DNA of 64,000 nt from Novosphingobium subterraneum (GTDB lineage: Bacteria; Pseudomonadota; Alphaproteobacteria; Sphingomonadales; Sphingomonadaceae). The number at the start of each line of letters is the position of its first letter. The stretch's first letter is position 1. Position numbers and translations under genes: made by a program. The stretch spans positions 62,001 to 126,000 of the forward strand of contig NZ_JRVC01000006.1 of the NCBI RefSeq assembly GCF_000807925.1, written 5' to 3'. The notes under the pieces were generated by a model. The model was given only the letters and a program-made list of their open reading frames with translations, was not told where the DNA came from and searched no databases. Shown in pieces: positions 1 to 9,553 of this stretch.

Positions 1-372
1 GCGATCGAGCAGATGGGCAAGCCCGAGGAAGTCGATGACATCGGCTTGTGACATCGGTCCATCGCCACGCGCGCCATAGGCAAGATTGGCACGGACCCGC
101 ATGTGCGGGAACAGGCGCGCGTCCTGGAAGACATAGCCCGAGTGGCGCTGCTGGACGGGTATGTCGATTCCGGCGGCGCTGTCGAACAGGACTTGGCCGC
201 CGACTACGATCCGGCCGTGATCGGGCCGCAGCAGACCGGAAACCATGTTGAGCACCGAGCTCTTGCCCGCGCCCGAAGGACCGAACAGTGCGGTCAATCC
301 ATTGGGGGCAAGGAAATTGCAGGCAACCATCGCCTTGCCCAGCCGACGCGATACCTTCACCTCAAAGGACAT
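1..372 (-). CDS. modC: Molybdate ABC transporter ATP-binding protein (partial, C-terminus off window)
   Basis: This is the cytoplasmic ATPase of the molybdate importer. It powers uptake of MoO4 for molybdenum cofactor synthesis. Only the first 124 codons are inside the window. The start is the ATG at 372 (begins MSFEVKVSRR). The Walker A loop GPSGAGKS is at residues 31-38, and a Q-loop region (YVFQDARLFPHMR) follows at about residue 83. The gene overlaps the end of modB by 11 bp and is the last of a modABC operon. The ModC-type C-terminal molybdate-binding (MOP) domain would lie outside the window, so its presence cannot be checked. The molybdate assignment rests mainly on the adjacent ModA and ModB proteins. 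Confidence 0.88.
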   Translation of the reverse strand, partial: MSFEVKVSRRLGKAMVACNFLAPNGLTALFGPSGAGKSSVLNMVSGLLRPDHGRIVVGGQVLFDSAAGIDIPVQQRHSGYVFQDARLFPHMRVRANLAYGARGDGPMSQADVIDFLGLAHLLDR

Positions 373-1048
373 GGGAGCTTCTCCCCATGCGCCGGGCAAG
401 CATCTCGGACACGACCAGCGCGATCAGCGACAGCGCCACGGACGTGGCCGCCAGCCGGGTCACCGCATCTTCACCGCCGGGTACTTGCAGTGCGCTGTAG
501 ATGGCCAGCGGCAAGGTCTGCGTTTCGCCGGGAATGTTGCTGACGAAGGTGATCGTTGCGCCGAATTCCCCGAGCGAGCGGGCAAAGCCGAGCACGGTTC
601 CGGCAATCACGCCGGGCAGCGCGAGCGGAACAGTGATCGTGCGGAACACGCGCCAGCGCGAGGCGCCCAGTGTCATCGCCGCGGCTTCTAGGCGCTGGTC
701 GACGGCTTCGATCGACAGGCGCATGGCGCGGACCATCAAAGGCAGCGCCATGACGGCAGCGGCAAGCGCGGCCCCGGTCCAGCGGAACATGAAGGTGAGG
801 CCGAGCGCCTGCTCCACCCACGCGCCGATCGGGCCTTGCGGTCCGAAGGCGAGCAGGAGCAGCCAGCCGGTGACGACCGGGGGCAGGACCAGCGGCAGGT
901 GGATCAGCGCATCGAGCATGACCTTGCCGGGAAATCGCCCTCGCGCCAGAGCCCATGCCAGAGCGAAAGCGACAGGCAGGCAGGCTGCGACCGCGACGGC
1001 GCCGACCCTGAGCGAAAGCCGGACGATCTCCAACTCTTCGGGAGTCAT
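362..1048 (-). CDS. modB: Molybdate ABC transporter permease
   Basis: Inner-membrane permease subunit of the molybdate ABC importer, 228 aa, the usual ModB length. About five hydrophobic segments are visible (near residues 11-35, 49-68, 86-106, 139-155 and 199-217). The cytoplasmic EAA-type loop that contacts ModC is around residues 155-170 (RSLGEFGATITFV, then NIPGETQTLPLAIY), which is characteristic of ModB/CysT-type permeases. Its ATG overlaps the modA stop in an ATGA junction at 1045-1048, so the two are translationally coupled. Its own end overlaps modC. Confidence 0.93.
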   Translation of the reverse strand: MTPEELEIVRLSLRVGAVAVAACLPVAFALAWALARGRFPGKVMLDALIHLPLVLPPVVTGWLLLLAFGPQGPIGAWVEQALGLTFMFRWTGAALAAAVMALPLMVRAMRLSIEAVDQRLEAAAMTLGASRWRVFRTITVPLALPGVIAGTVLGFARSLGEFGATITFVSNIPGETQTLPLAIYSALQVPGGEDAVTRLAATSVALSLIALVVSEMLARRMGRSSHVL

Positions 1049-1818
1049 CGGCGCTGGCCGAACCCGCGCCGGAGAAAGATGGCGCGACCTTCGCGCGAGA
1101 TCAGGAAGCGACGGAAGGCTTCGGCATCGCCATGGCGCGAGGTTGCAAGCAGGGCGACAGGGTAGGTGATCGGCTGGTGACTTGTTGCGGGGAAAGTCCC
1201 CACCACTCGCACGCGGCGCGAGGCCATGGCATCGGTCGCGTAGACGATACCGAGGGGGGCGGCGCCACGTTCAACCAGCGCGAGGGCTGCGCGGACGTTC
1301 TCGGCGGCGGCGACCTTGCCCGCGACGCCGGTCCAGACGCCCAGCCTGCTGAGCGCTTCGCGTCCGTAACGTCCGGCGGGGACGGCGGCCGGATCGGCCA
1401 TGGCGAGGCGGCGGGTCCCAAGCGCCTTGGCCAGCGGAAAGTTGCGGGTGATCTGCAGGTTCAGGCGGCTTGGCAGCGGGGCAACGAGGACGAGGCGGTT
1501 CTCGGTCAGGCGGGCGCGGGTGCCGGACTTGAGCAGGGACTTGCCCTGAAGGTAGTTCATCCACTCCTCATCGGCAGAGGCGAAGAGATCGGCGCGGGCG
1601 CCCGCTTCGGCCTGACGCGCCAATGCCGATGAAGCGGCGAACGACAGGACGGGGCGCGGGTGACCCTTCCTGGCCCAGGCGGCGGCTGCATCGGTCATCG
1701 CTTCCTGCAGGCTGGCGGCTGCGAGGACCAGCGGCCCCTTCTCCTGCGCAAGCGCCGGAGTGGCACCCGCAAGCGCGATCAGCAGGGCAAAGAGGGCGCG
1801 CAGCAGAATCGGCGGCAT
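1045..1818 (-). CDS. modA: Molybdate ABC transporter substrate-binding protein
   Basis: Periplasmic molybdate-binding protein, 257 aa. I chose the ATG at 1818 because it gives a clean Sec signal peptide: MPPILLR, a hydrophobic core, then TPALA with cleavage near residue 24. The longer reading frame upstream only runs through non-conserved sequence. The mature protein starts with LVLAAASLQEAMTDAAAAW, the typical ModA opening that contributes ligand-binding serine and threonine residues. It is the first gene of modABC. The 73 bp between it and the upstream glutamate dehydrogenase gene could hold a promoter. A short TATATA stretch lies near 1849, but no convincing ModE palindrome is visible. Confidence 0.92.
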   Translation of the reverse strand: MPPILLRALFALLIALAGATPALAQEKGPLVLAAASLQEAMTDAAAAWARKGHPRPVLSFAASSALARQAEAGARADLFASADEEWMNYLQGKSLLKSGTRARLTENRLVLVAPLPSRLNLQITRNFPLAKALGTRRLAMADPAAVPAGRYGREALSRLGVWTGVAGKVAAAENVRAALALVERGAAPLGIVYATDAMASRRVRVVGTFPATSHQPITYPVALLATSRHGDAEAFRRFLISREGRAIFLRRGFGQRR

Positions 1819-1891
1819 CACGGTTCCGGAACAAGCTATGTTCGGCTGTATATACCATGATGCCGCTGCGGCAATGTCTTGCTTGGACAGC

Positions 1892-4800
1892 TTACCGGCC
1901 GAGCAATGTCCTTGCCTGGCTGGCCACTTGCGCCAGCATGGCCGGTGACACCACCGGAGCGGCCTGAGCGCGGGCGACGAGGCTGCGGAACTGCCGCACC
2001 GCCGCGGCATTGGCCGTAAGCCAGTCGCTGACGAAGGCATCGGGTGAACCGCCCTTCGAGCGCGCGAGGAAATCGAGGCGCATCTGCTGGAAATCGCGGG
2101 CGAGGCCGGCGACAAGCAGACGCTCCCACGGGTCTGACGGGTTCATCCGCCGCGCCGCCTGCTGTGCCCAGTCGATGCCGAGCGCCGCGCCGAGATCGGC
2201 GAAGGCACCGGTCAGGGCTGCGGCATCGACATTGAGTTCGCCTGCAAGGTGGGCGAGGCCGATGGCGCCGTCCATGTCGTAGAGGTGGACAAGGCGCGCG
2301 GCGATTTCGGCGGGCACGCCGCTGGTGGCAAGGTCGTCCGCCATGCGGCGAGCTTGCGCCTGCGCGGCACCGCGCAGCAGTTCTGCGGTGGTATGCGAAA
2401 GCAGCGCGACGCCGCCGAACAGGTCCTCGATCAGGTCGTCGGGCGATTGCGTGCCGCGGCCCGCACGCAGGACATCGGCAACATGGCCGCGCAGGCCTTG
2501 CGCCACGCGGTCGAACAGGTCGAGCCGGAGGGTTTCGGGCATCTGCGCCGAATCGAGCAGGCCCCAGGTCTTGCGCAAGTCGAGCAGGCGCTCTGCCGCG
2601 ACGAAGGCCGCAGCGACCTGCGCGAGCGAGACGCCTTCCTCTTCGCACAGTTCGAACGGGATGACCGGCCCCATGCGGTTGATGATGCGGTTGGCGAGCT
2701 TGGTGGCGATGATTTCGCGACGCAGGCGGTGGTGGACGATCTCGCTTTCGAAGGGTTCCTGCATCTGCGGCGGGAAGGCTGCGACGAGTTCCTCTTCCAG
2801 CACCGGGTCATCGACCACCTTGCTCTCTTCCAGTTCGCGCTGGAGGACGAGCTTGCTGCTGGAGAGCAGGACGGCGAGTTCGGGGCGAGTGAGGCCCTGC
2901 CCGGACGCGGCGCGACGGGCGAGGTCTTCGGCGCCGGCGAGGCCCTCGGTCTTGCGATCGAGATCACCGCCTTCCTCAAGCACGTCGATCAGGCGCGACC
3001 ATGCCGGCATGGCAGTAGCGCCACCGCGTTCGGCGATGGAGAGGGCCAGCGCCTGCAGGCGGTTGTCCTCGAGCACGAGGTGCGCAACCTCGTCGGTCAT
3101 CGCCGCCAGCAGCTCGACGCGGGCGTTCTCGGTCAACTTGCCGGATCGCTTGGCCGCGGCGAGCGCGATCTTGATGTTGACCTCGTTGTCGGAGCAATCG
3201 ACGCCGGCGGAATTGTCGATGAAGTCGGTGTTGATGCGCCCGCCATGCAGCGAGAATTCGATGCGCGCGGCCTGCGTGGTGCCGAGATTGGCGCCCTCGC
3301 CGATGACCTTGGCACGGACTTCGTTGGCAGATACGCGGACGGAATCGTTGGAAGGATCGCCGACGTCGACGTTGTTCTGCGTGCTCGCCTTCACGTAGGT
3401 ACCGATGCCGCCGAACCACAGGAGGTCCACGGGGCTCTGCAGGATCAGGGAGATCAGCGAATCCGGATCGATCTCGGGCAATTCGACCCCGAGCAGGGCC
3501 TGGACTTCGGCTGAAAGCGGGATTGATTTCATCGAGCGCGGGAAGACACCGCCGCCTGCCGAGATCAGGCTCTTGTCGTAGTCGTCCCAGCTGGAGCGGG
3601 GCAGCGCGAACATGCGGTTGCGCTCTTCCCAGCTACGCGCCGGATCGGGATCGGGATCGAGGAAGATGTGGCGGTGGTCGAACGCGGCCACGACCTTGAG
3701 CGCCTTTGACAGCAGCATGCCGTTGCCGAACACGTCGCCCGACATGTCGCCGCAGCCAGCGACGCGGATCGGCTCGCTCTGCACATCGACGCCCAGTTCG
3801 AGGAAATGGCGGCGGACCGAGAGCCACGCACCGCGCGCGGTGATGCCCATGGCCTTGTGATCGTAGCCCTTCGAGCCGCCGCTGGCGAAGGCATCGTCGA
3901 GCCAGAAGTCCTTCGATTCGGCGATGGCGTTGGCAACGTCGGAGAAGGAGGCAGTGCCCTTGTCGGCGGCGACAACGAAGTAGGGGTCCTCGCCATCCCG
4001 GATCACGACGTGGGCGGGATGGACGACCTTGCCCTCGATGATGTTGTCGGTGATCGACAGCAGGGTGCGGATGAACACCTGATAGGAGGCCTTGCCTTCG
4101 GCGAGCCAGCCTTCGCGGTCCTTCGCAGGATCAGGGAGCTGCTTGGGATAGAAGCCGCCCTTGGCACCGGTGGGCACGATGACGGCATTCTTCACCCGCT
4201 GCGCCTTCATCAGGCCGAGGATCTCGGTGCGGAAGTCGTCCCGGCGGTCGGACCAGCGCAGGCCCCCGCGGGCGACCGGGCCGGCGCGCAGGTGGATGCC
4301 TTCGACGCGCGGTGAATAGACGAAGATCTCCCGCCACGGCAGCGGCTTGGGCAGGCCGGGGACAAGTGCGGAATCGATCTTGAAGGCCATTGCCTCTGCC
4401 GCAGCAGGCGCGAACGCATTGGTGCGCAGGATGGCGCCGACCAGCGCGCGGAAGCTTCGCAGGAGGCGGTCGTCGTTGATGGCCGCGACGCCGGCGAGGC
4501 CGGTCTTGATGCGCTCCTCGGCTTGGGCAAAGGCCTGATCGCGCTGGCCGGTGAAGGCAGGGTCGTGGCGGGCGACGAAGGCGGCGACGAGGCCACGGGT
4601 GACGGCGGGGGCGTTCTTGAGCGCTTCGACCACGGTGGGGATGCCGAAGGTCATGCCGGCCTGGCGCAAGTAACGGTAGAAGGCGCGGAGCCAGTTCGCC
4701 TCGACCGCGGTGAGGCCGGTGGCAACGATCAGGCGGTTGAATGCGTCATCCTCCGCCGCGCCATTGATCACGGCCGCGAGCGAGCTTTCGATCGAGGCCG

Positions 4801-6589
4801 CGCGCGAGAGCAGGTCTTCGATCGAGCTGTCGGCCGGGTGAGCGACGAGGAAATCGTGGATATAGCCAAGGCGGCCGCCGTCGAGCGGGGTGGGCACTTC
4901 CTCGAGCACGCGAAAACCGAAGTTTTCGAGCACCGGCACGGCATCGGAGAGGACGATTGCGCCTTCGCGCTGATAGAGCTTGAGGCGCAGCACCGCCTCG
5001 CCCGGGTTGCGATGCAGGCGAACGGCACGGCGCGGGGCCTTGCTGCCCGCCAGCGTGCGCAGGACGCGGATATCGCGTGCTGCCTCGGCAGCGCCCGAAG
5101 CGTTGCGGTAGGACAGGGGGAAGGCATCGGCATAGCGTGCGGCGATCGCGGCAGCGCGCGAAGGTTCTTCGCTGGCGGCCAGCTCGGCTTCGACAGCGCC
5201 CGCCCAGCCACGCACCATGCCTTGCAATTGCAGATCGAGGGCCGCCTCATCGACCTGCCCATCCTGATCGCGCACATCGAGCACGAAGCGCAGCATCGCC
5301 AAGGTGCTGCCCTCTACCTGCAGCGACCAGTCGATCACCTGCGCACCGGCGGCCGCTTCGAGCATGTCGCGGATGGCGAGACGAACCTCGGTCGACAGCA
5401 CGTCGCGCGGGAGCCAGACGAAAGCGAAAAGGTGCCGTGCGAGCGGAGCTTCGACCAGAGCAAGGCGCGGACGCGGGCGATCGACCAGGCTCATCATCGC
5501 GGTCGAGACGCGCTCGAGATCGGCATCGTCGAAGCTGACGAGAAGATCGTGCGGCAGCGCAGTGAGCGCATGGACCAGCGCCTTGCCGGCGTGGCCGTTG
5601 GCGGCAAAGCCGAACTTGTCCATCAGCTCGGCAAGCTGCGTGCGCAGGCGGGGGACGCGATCTGGCGCTGCGGCAAGCGCGGCGCTGGTCCAGACCCCGG
5701 CATGGACAGACAGGGCCACGACCTTGCCACCTTCAATGCGCGGAACCATGAACAGATCAAGCGGCACGCGGCGGTGAACGTTGGCGATACGGTTCGCCTT
5801 GACGATCAGGGGCGCGCGGCCCTTTCCGCTTTCGAACCAGCGAAAGGCGCGGTCAAAGGAACTTGCGGCAAGCAGGCTGCGGTCGCTGGCGCGGCAGATG
5901 CCGAGCGCCTTCTCTTCGCTGCCATCGCGATTGCGCGTGACGCTGCCGAGCTGGGTGAGCATCCCATCGGCGAGCCAGCGCAGAAGTGCGGCGCCTTCGG
6001 GATCGGCAAGACCAGCCGCATCCTCACGCATGGCCGCTTGCATCAGCGGCCAGTCGGTAACCGCAGCGCGCACGTCTCGCAGCGTTTCCTCGAGCGCGGC
6101 GACAAGGCCGCGGCGTTGTCGGGCATCGGCGCGTTCGGTTTCGAGATAGACGATGGATTCGCGGCGTTCGCCCGAAGCGTCGCCCGCCGGAAATTCGGTG
6201 AGGTTGCCTTCGCCGTCGCGGCGCACCGCAACGACCGGATGGACGAGACGGTCGATCGCCAGGCCCTGCGCCGTAATGGCCGAGGTGATCGAATCGACCA
6301 GAAACGGCATGTCGTCGTTGATCACGGCGAGGCGCAGATGCCGACCGTCGCTATCCGAGCCGCTGACGCTTTCGATGGCGATGGCAGGATCACTGCCCTG
6401 GCGCTGTGCAGCAGCGCCGGCGGCAAAACGGGCCGCTTCGGCGAGGCGCGCAGCATCGAAATCCATCGCTTCGTCGGGCAGCAGCGCGCCGGCAAACCGC
6501 TCGGCCAAGGCCAATGAAAGCTGATCGGAGGGGGGCTGCGAAGAGGAAGCGGCAGGGGCTTGCGGACGGCTTGCGGACGTTGACGCCAT
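1892..6589 (-). CDS. gdhB: NAD-dependent glutamate dehydrogenase, large (180-kDa class)
   Basis: Oxidatively deaminates L-glutamate to 2-oxoglutarate and ammonium with NAD+, mainly a catabolic role. At 1565 aa it belongs to the very large NAD-GDH family (about 1600 aa), not the 450-aa hexameric type. The N-terminal half is the regulatory ACT-like region of this family. The catalytic core starts near residue 773 with RGGLRWSDRRDDFRTE. The Lys-containing active-site segment VPTGAKGGFYPKQ is near residue 813, ADKGTASFSD near 876, and the glycine-rich GGIGTYVK and GEGANLGTTQ segments near 1063-1105. The ATG at 6589 is preceded by AAGGAGAG. The gene is monocistronic. Its upstream region contains a palindrome at 6645-6658. 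The symbol varies by genus (gdhB, gdhZ). Confidence 0.95.
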   Translation of the reverse strand: MASTSASRPQAPAASSSQPPSDQLSLALAERFAGALLPDEAMDFDAARLAEAARFAAGAAAQRQGSDPAIAIESVSGSDSDGRHLRLAVINDDMPFLVDSITSAITAQGLAIDRLVHPVVAVRRDGEGNLTEFPAGDASGERRESIVYLETERADARQRRGLVAALEETLRDVRAAVTDWPLMQAAMREDAAGLADPEGAALLRWLADGMLTQLGSVTRNRDGSEEKALGICRASDRSLLAASSFDRAFRWFESGKGRAPLIVKANRIANVHRRVPLDLFMVPRIEGGKVVALSVHAGVWTSAALAAAPDRVPRLRTQLAELMDKFGFAANGHAGKALVHALTALPHDLLVSFDDADLERVSTAMMSLVDRPRPRLALVEAPLARHLFAFVWLPRDVLSTEVRLAIRDMLEAAAGAQVIDWSLQVEGSTLAMLRFVLDVRDQDGQVDEAALDLQLQGMVRGWAGAVEAELAASEEPSRAAAIAARYADAFPLSYRNASGAAEAARDIRVLRTLAGSKAPRRAVRLHRNPGEAVLRLKLYQREGAIVLSDAVPVLENFGFRVLEEVPTPLDGGRLGYIHDFLVAHPADSSIEDLLSRAASIESSLAAVINGAAEDDAFNRLIVATGLTAVEANWLRAFYRYLRQAGMTFGIPTVVEALKNAPAVTRGLVAAFVARHDPAFTGQRDQAFAQAEERIKTGLAGVAAINDDRLLRSFRALVGAILRTNAFAPAAAEAMAFKIDSALVPGLPKPLPWREIFVYSPRVEGIHLRAGPVARGGLRWSDRRDDFRTEILGLMKAQRVKNAVIVPTGAKGGFYPKQLPDPAKDREGWLAEGKASYQVFIRTLLSITDNIIEGKVVHPAHVVIRDGEDPYFVVAADKGTASFSDVANAIAESKDFWLDDAFASGGSKGYDHKAMGITARGAWLSVRRHFLELGVDVQSEPIRVAGCGDMSGDVFGNGMLLSKALKVVAAFDHRHIFLDPDPDPARSWEERNRMFALPRSSWDDYDKSLISAGGGVFPRSMKSIPLSAEVQALLGVELPEIDPDSLISLILQSPVDLLWFGGIGTYVKASTQNNVDVGDPSNDSVRVSANEVRAKVIGEGANLGTTQAARIEFSLHGGRINTDFIDNSAGVDCSDNEVNIKIALAAAKRSGKLTENARVELLAAMTDEVAHLVLEDNRLQALALSIAERGGATAMPAWSRLIDVLEEGGDLDRKTEGLAGAEDLARRAASGQGLTRPELAVLLSSSKLVLQRELEESKVVDDPVLEEELVAAFPPQMQEPFESEIVHHRLRREIIATKLANRIINRMGPVIPFELCEEEGVSLAQVAAAFVAAERLLDLRKTWGLLDSAQMPETLRLDLFDRVAQGLRGHVADVLRAGRGTQSPDDLIEDLFGGVALLSHTTAELLRGAAQAQARRMADDLATSGVPAEIAARLVHLYDMDGAIGLAHLAGELNVDAAALTGAFADLGAALGIDWAQQAARRMNPSDPWERLLVAGLARDFQQMRLDFLARSKGGSPDAFVSDWLTANAAAVRQFRSLVARAQAAPVVSPAMLAQVASQARTLLGR

Positions 6590-6644
6590 GGCGTGTTCCC
6601 GACTCTCCTTGCGAGAGGATATTTCTCTCTCGTGTAATTATTGA

Positions 6645-6658
6645 ATACGCGAGCGTAT
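6645..6658. promoter_or_regulatory. Palindrome in the glutamate dehydrogenase upstream region
   Basis: The sequence ATACGC-GA-GCGTAT is a perfect 6-bp inverted repeat around a 2-bp spacer. It lies 56 bp upstream of the glutamate dehydrogenase start, in an AT-rich island (AATTATTGAATACG) that stands out from its surroundings. Position and symmetry suggest an operator for a dimeric regulator. The regulator is unknown and the assignment is inference. Confidence 0.35.
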
Positions 6659-6785
6659 CATTATTCCAAAGGGTAATCCAGCCGTGGCGAGACCTCAAGT
6701 CCGGTTCATCGACATGGGCGGCTTAACCCGCTGTTGTGAACCCTTTGCGCACCTTTTCGTGCCGCAGGATTGCGCGCTGGTTACG

Positions 6786-7778
6786 TCAAGCGACGGCTAG
6801 TTCGCGGGCGGCTTCGGCGGTAAGGCGCAAGGATCGCAAGCGCGCCTGCTGGTCGTAGATCGAGGCTGCGACGATGATCTCGTCGGCCCCGGTGCGGTCG
6901 GCAAATGCCGCCAGCCCGGCGCGCACCGTTGCCACCGAGCCGCACGCGCTGACCTGACGGACGTGTTCCAGCATGGCCAGTGCGGAAGGTGGCAGCGTGT
7001 CGCGGTAACCGGGCACGGGCGGCTTGAGCTTGCCCGGCGTGCCGGTGCGCAGCGCCACGAAGGCCTGATCCATCGAGGAGGCGAGAAGCTGGCCTTCTTC
7101 GTCACTTTCGGCGGCAACGACATTGATGGCGGCAGCGCAGTAGGGTGCATCGAGCGCGGCCGACGGCTGGAAGCGTTCGCGATAGATCTTCAGCGCCGCG
7201 TCGAGGTGATCGGGGGCAAAGTGAGAGGCGAAGGCATATGGCAGGCCGAGCATCGCGGCGAGTTGCGCGCCGAACAGGCTGGATCCGAGAATCCACAGCT
7301 GCGGCCTTGCACCCTTGGCCGGATAGGCCTGCAGCGGCACGCGCGGATCGCCTGCGAACTGAAGCTGGAGTTCGACCACGTCCTGCGGAAAGTCCTCGGC
7401 GGCGCGGTTGGTGTCCTTGTGCAGGGCGCGCATGATGCGCTGGTCAGCGCCAGAGGCGCGGCCAAGGCCGAGATCGATCCGGCCCGGAAACAGGGCATCG
7501 AGCGTGCCGAACTGTTCGGCGATCACCAGCGGATTGTGGTTCGGCAGCATGATCCCGCCCGAACCGATGCGGATCGTTGAAGTTGCCTGCCCGATGTGCG
7601 CGAGGGCGACAGCCGTGGCGGCACCAGCCAGACCTTCCATGCCGTGATGTTCGGCAACCCAATAGCGCTGGTAGCCGCATTCCTCCGCCACGCGCGCGGC
7701 GGCGGCGGAGTTGTCGAGCGCGGCCCGCGCTGTCCCGCCCTCGACCACACTGACCAGATCGAGGACGGAGAGTTTCAT
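6786..7778 (-). CDS. LLM-class flavin-dependent oxidoreductase (luciferase-like)
   Basis: Predicted FMN-dependent monooxygenase/oxidoreductase of the bacterial luciferase-like superfamily, 330 aa, expected to be a cytoplasmic TIM barrel. Family signatures are visible. YWVAEHHGM near residue 40 is the conserved EHH strand. RIGSGGIMLPNHNPLVIAEQ near 72-91 is typical of the YhbW/MsnO8-like single-component group. The segment LFPGRIDLGLGRASGADQR follows. The start ATG overlaps the stop of the downstream TPR gene on the same strand (ATGA at 7775-7778), so the two are co-translated. The substrate cannot be inferred from sequence. Confidence 0.88.
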   Translation of the reverse strand: MKLSVLDLVSVVEGGTARAALDNSAAAARVAEECGYQRYWVAEHHGMEGLAGAATAVALAHIGQATSTIRIGSGGIMLPNHNPLVIAEQFGTLDALFPGRIDLGLGRASGADQRIMRALHKDTNRAAEDFPQDVVELQLQFAGDPRVPLQAYPAKGARPQLWILGSSLFGAQLAAMLGLPYAFASHFAPDHLDAALKIYRERFQPSAALDAPYCAAAINVVAAESDEEGQLLASSMDQAFVALRTGTPGKLKPPVPGYRDTLPPSALAMLEHVRQVSACGSVATVRAGLAAFADRTGADEIIVAASIYDQQARLRSLRLTAEAARELAVA

Positions 7779-8701
7779 GACGCCGGCTTTCCTGCGGTTT
7801 CGGGTGAAACCGATTTAGGTGCAGGGCCCAGCTGTTCAAGGTAGGATCGGGCAGTCTTGCCCGCTTCGCCGTCCTTGTCCGCCGAAACAACCGATTCCCA
7901 CGACTTGCGCGCGGCGTCGTCCCGGCCGGACAGCACGGCAATGACGCCAGCTTCCAGGCCGACCTGCGGATCGCGCGGGCCATATTTCGCTGCCACTTCG
8001 ATATCGCGCTGCGCCCGGTCGAGTTCGCCGTTGCGGCGGGCAAGAGTGGCAGACAGCAGCCAGCCCTCAGGGTCCTCCGGCGCGAGGCGATGCGCTTCAT
8101 CGAGTGCGCCGCCAGCCTCGGCGAGGCGGCCCAGCGCCACGAGCGCGCGCGAACGATCGCTCTGCATCGCGCCGAGCGCGGCGTTGTCGGCGAAACCCTT
8201 GATTGCCAGAGCGCGGTCGAACCAGCCGAGCGCCTGTTCGGCCTTGCCGCCGGCCAGAGCCGCGTTGCCGGCCATCGCCATCAGCGGCACGGCGGCGACT
8301 TCCTGCTCCTTGGGCACGCCAGACACGGCCTGTGCGAAAGCTTCGAGCGCGCCATCAAAGTCGCCGGCATTGGAGCGCAGCATGCCAAGGCACTGGTTGG
8401 CGCGGACCTGCTGGCCAGAGTCGCGGCTTTCGCCCAGCCATGTCTGCACCTCGACCATCGCCGCATCGGGATCGGTCGCCGCTTTTTGCAGGCAGTAGGC
8501 GAGGCGGTCCTGTTCGGGCAGGTCGGGCCGCTCTAGACCCGCTTCCTTTTCAGTCTGCCGCTGCTTTTCGGGATCGCGGCGGCGCGGGATCGGTAAATCG
8601 GACGGACGCATCGGCATGGTGGCGGGACCAATCTGCATCAGGGAGGCCTGTTGCTCGATCCGGTGCTCCACGGCGAATAGCGGTGCGGGAAGATCGATCA
8701 T
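7775..8701 (-). CDS. Tetratricopeptide repeat protein
   Basis: 308-aa protein built of TPR-like helical pairs from about residue 95 to 280, for example GDFDGALEAFAQAV, KAEQALGWFDRALAI, AEAGGALDEAHRLAPEDPEG and GELDRAQRDIEVAAKYGPRD. It is probably a protein-protein interaction scaffold. I prefer the ATG at 8701, which has AAGGAA nine bases upstream, over the GTG at 8722. There is no classical signal peptide, though the N-terminal 40 residues are variable. It sits between an alpha/beta hydrolase (2-23 bp away) and a luciferase-like oxidoreductase (4-bp overlap) in a three-gene operon. No specific function is assigned. Confidence 0.75.
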   Translation of the reverse strand: MIDLPAPLFAVEHRIEQQASLMQIGPATMPMRPSDLPIPRRRDPEKQRQTEKEAGLERPDLPEQDRLAYCLQKAATDPDAAMVEVQTWLGESRDSGQQVRANQCLGMLRSNAGDFDGALEAFAQAVSGVPKEQEVAAVPLMAMAGNAALAGGKAEQALGWFDRALAIKGFADNAALGAMQSDRSRALVALGRLAEAGGALDEAHRLAPEDPEGWLLSATLARRNGELDRAQRDIEVAAKYGPRDPQVGLEAGVIAVLSGRDDAARKSWESVVSADKDGEAGKTARSYLEQLGPAPKSVSPETAGKPAS

Positions 8702-8723
8702 GGCAGGCTTTTCCTTCGGCACG

Positions 8724-9470
8724 TCAGGCGGCTTGTCCGGCAGCGAGCCCGGCGAGTTCGCGCAGGAGCAGCGCGATATCGGCGGGGCGCGACAGCCGGT
8801 GATCGCCGTCCTTGATCAGGTGCACCTGCACATCGGCTGAACGCAGGGCGCGGGCAAGGTTGATAGAGATTTCCCACGGCACGTCAGCATCTGCCTGGCC
8901 ATGGATCAGGCGGACCGGTCCTTCAAAGGCAATGCCGCTGGCCAGGCGCTTGTGACGTTCGGCATCTGAAAAGAACCCCGCGTGAGTCGGGGTAGGCTCG
9001 GGGCCATAGGGGTTGTCTTCATAGATCGTACGCCCGGCGGCGAGCTCGATCCGCTGTGACTGCGACAGGCCCCATTCGGTGAAGTCGGGCGCAGGCGCAA
9101 TGCCGACAAGCGCCCTGGTCCTGTCGCCCAAGGCTTCGGCGAGGAGGAGCATCAGCCATCCGCCCATGCTGGAGCCCACGAGTTGCACGCTGTCGATGCC
9201 GAGGTGATCGATCAGGGCGACGATCTCGTCACGCCATTTCGAAAGGCGACCATCGGCGAAATCGCCGTCGCTCATCCCGCAGCCGGTATAGTCGAGCAGC
9301 AGGCAGCCATGGCCCCGCTGTCGCGCCCATTCGAGGACGGCCTGCGCCTTGCCGCCGGCCATGTCGGACATGTAGCCGGGGAGGAACACGATGGTCGGAG
9401 AAGTGCCGGCGAGGTGGCGGTAAGCCATCTGCTGGCCGGAAGGCAGGGTAAAGCGCGCTATTTCAGTCAT
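8724..9470 (-). CDS. Alpha/beta hydrolase
   Basis: 248-aa serine hydrolase of the alpha/beta fold, resembling the ABHD10/palmitoyl-thioesterase-like group. The oxyanion region FLPGYMSDMAGGKA is near residue 29. The nucleophile elbow is GSSMGG, with Ser101. The acid is probably Asp in IHGQADADVPWE (about residue 190), and the histidine is in KDGDHRLS (about residue 222). The lack of a signal peptide suggests a cytoplasmic esterase or thioesterase. It is the first gene of an operon with the TPR protein and the luciferase-like protein downstream. Confidence 0.88.
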   Translation of the reverse strand: MTEIARFTLPSGQQMAYRHLAGTSPTIVFLPGYMSDMAGGKAQAVLEWARQRGHGCLLLDYTGCGMSDGDFADGRLSKWRDEIVALIDHLGIDSVQLVGSSMGGWLMLLLAEALGDRTRALVGIAPAPDFTEWGLSQSQRIELAAGRTIYEDNPYGPEPTPTHAGFFSDAERHKRLASGIAFEGPVRLIHGQADADVPWEISINLARALRSADVQVHLIKDGDHRLSRPADIALLLRELAGLAAGQAA

Positions 9471-9553
9471 GTCCCGGACATGGCCCGCAAGCGGCGGCGC
9501 GGCAAGCTCGGTTCAGCGGAAAAATCAGGGTGACGTGCGGCGGGGGATACCGT

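Noticed and set aside
1840..1870. ModE binding site in front of modA
   Set aside because: Only one TATATA half is present, without the inverted partner expected for a ModE operator.
4523..6517. 664-codon open frame on the plus strand opposite glutamate dehydrogenase
   Set aside because: It lies entirely antisense to a clear, full-length enzyme gene. Its composition (Arg, Gly, Ala, Asp-rich, no motifs) is that of a codon-bias shadow in high-GC DNA.
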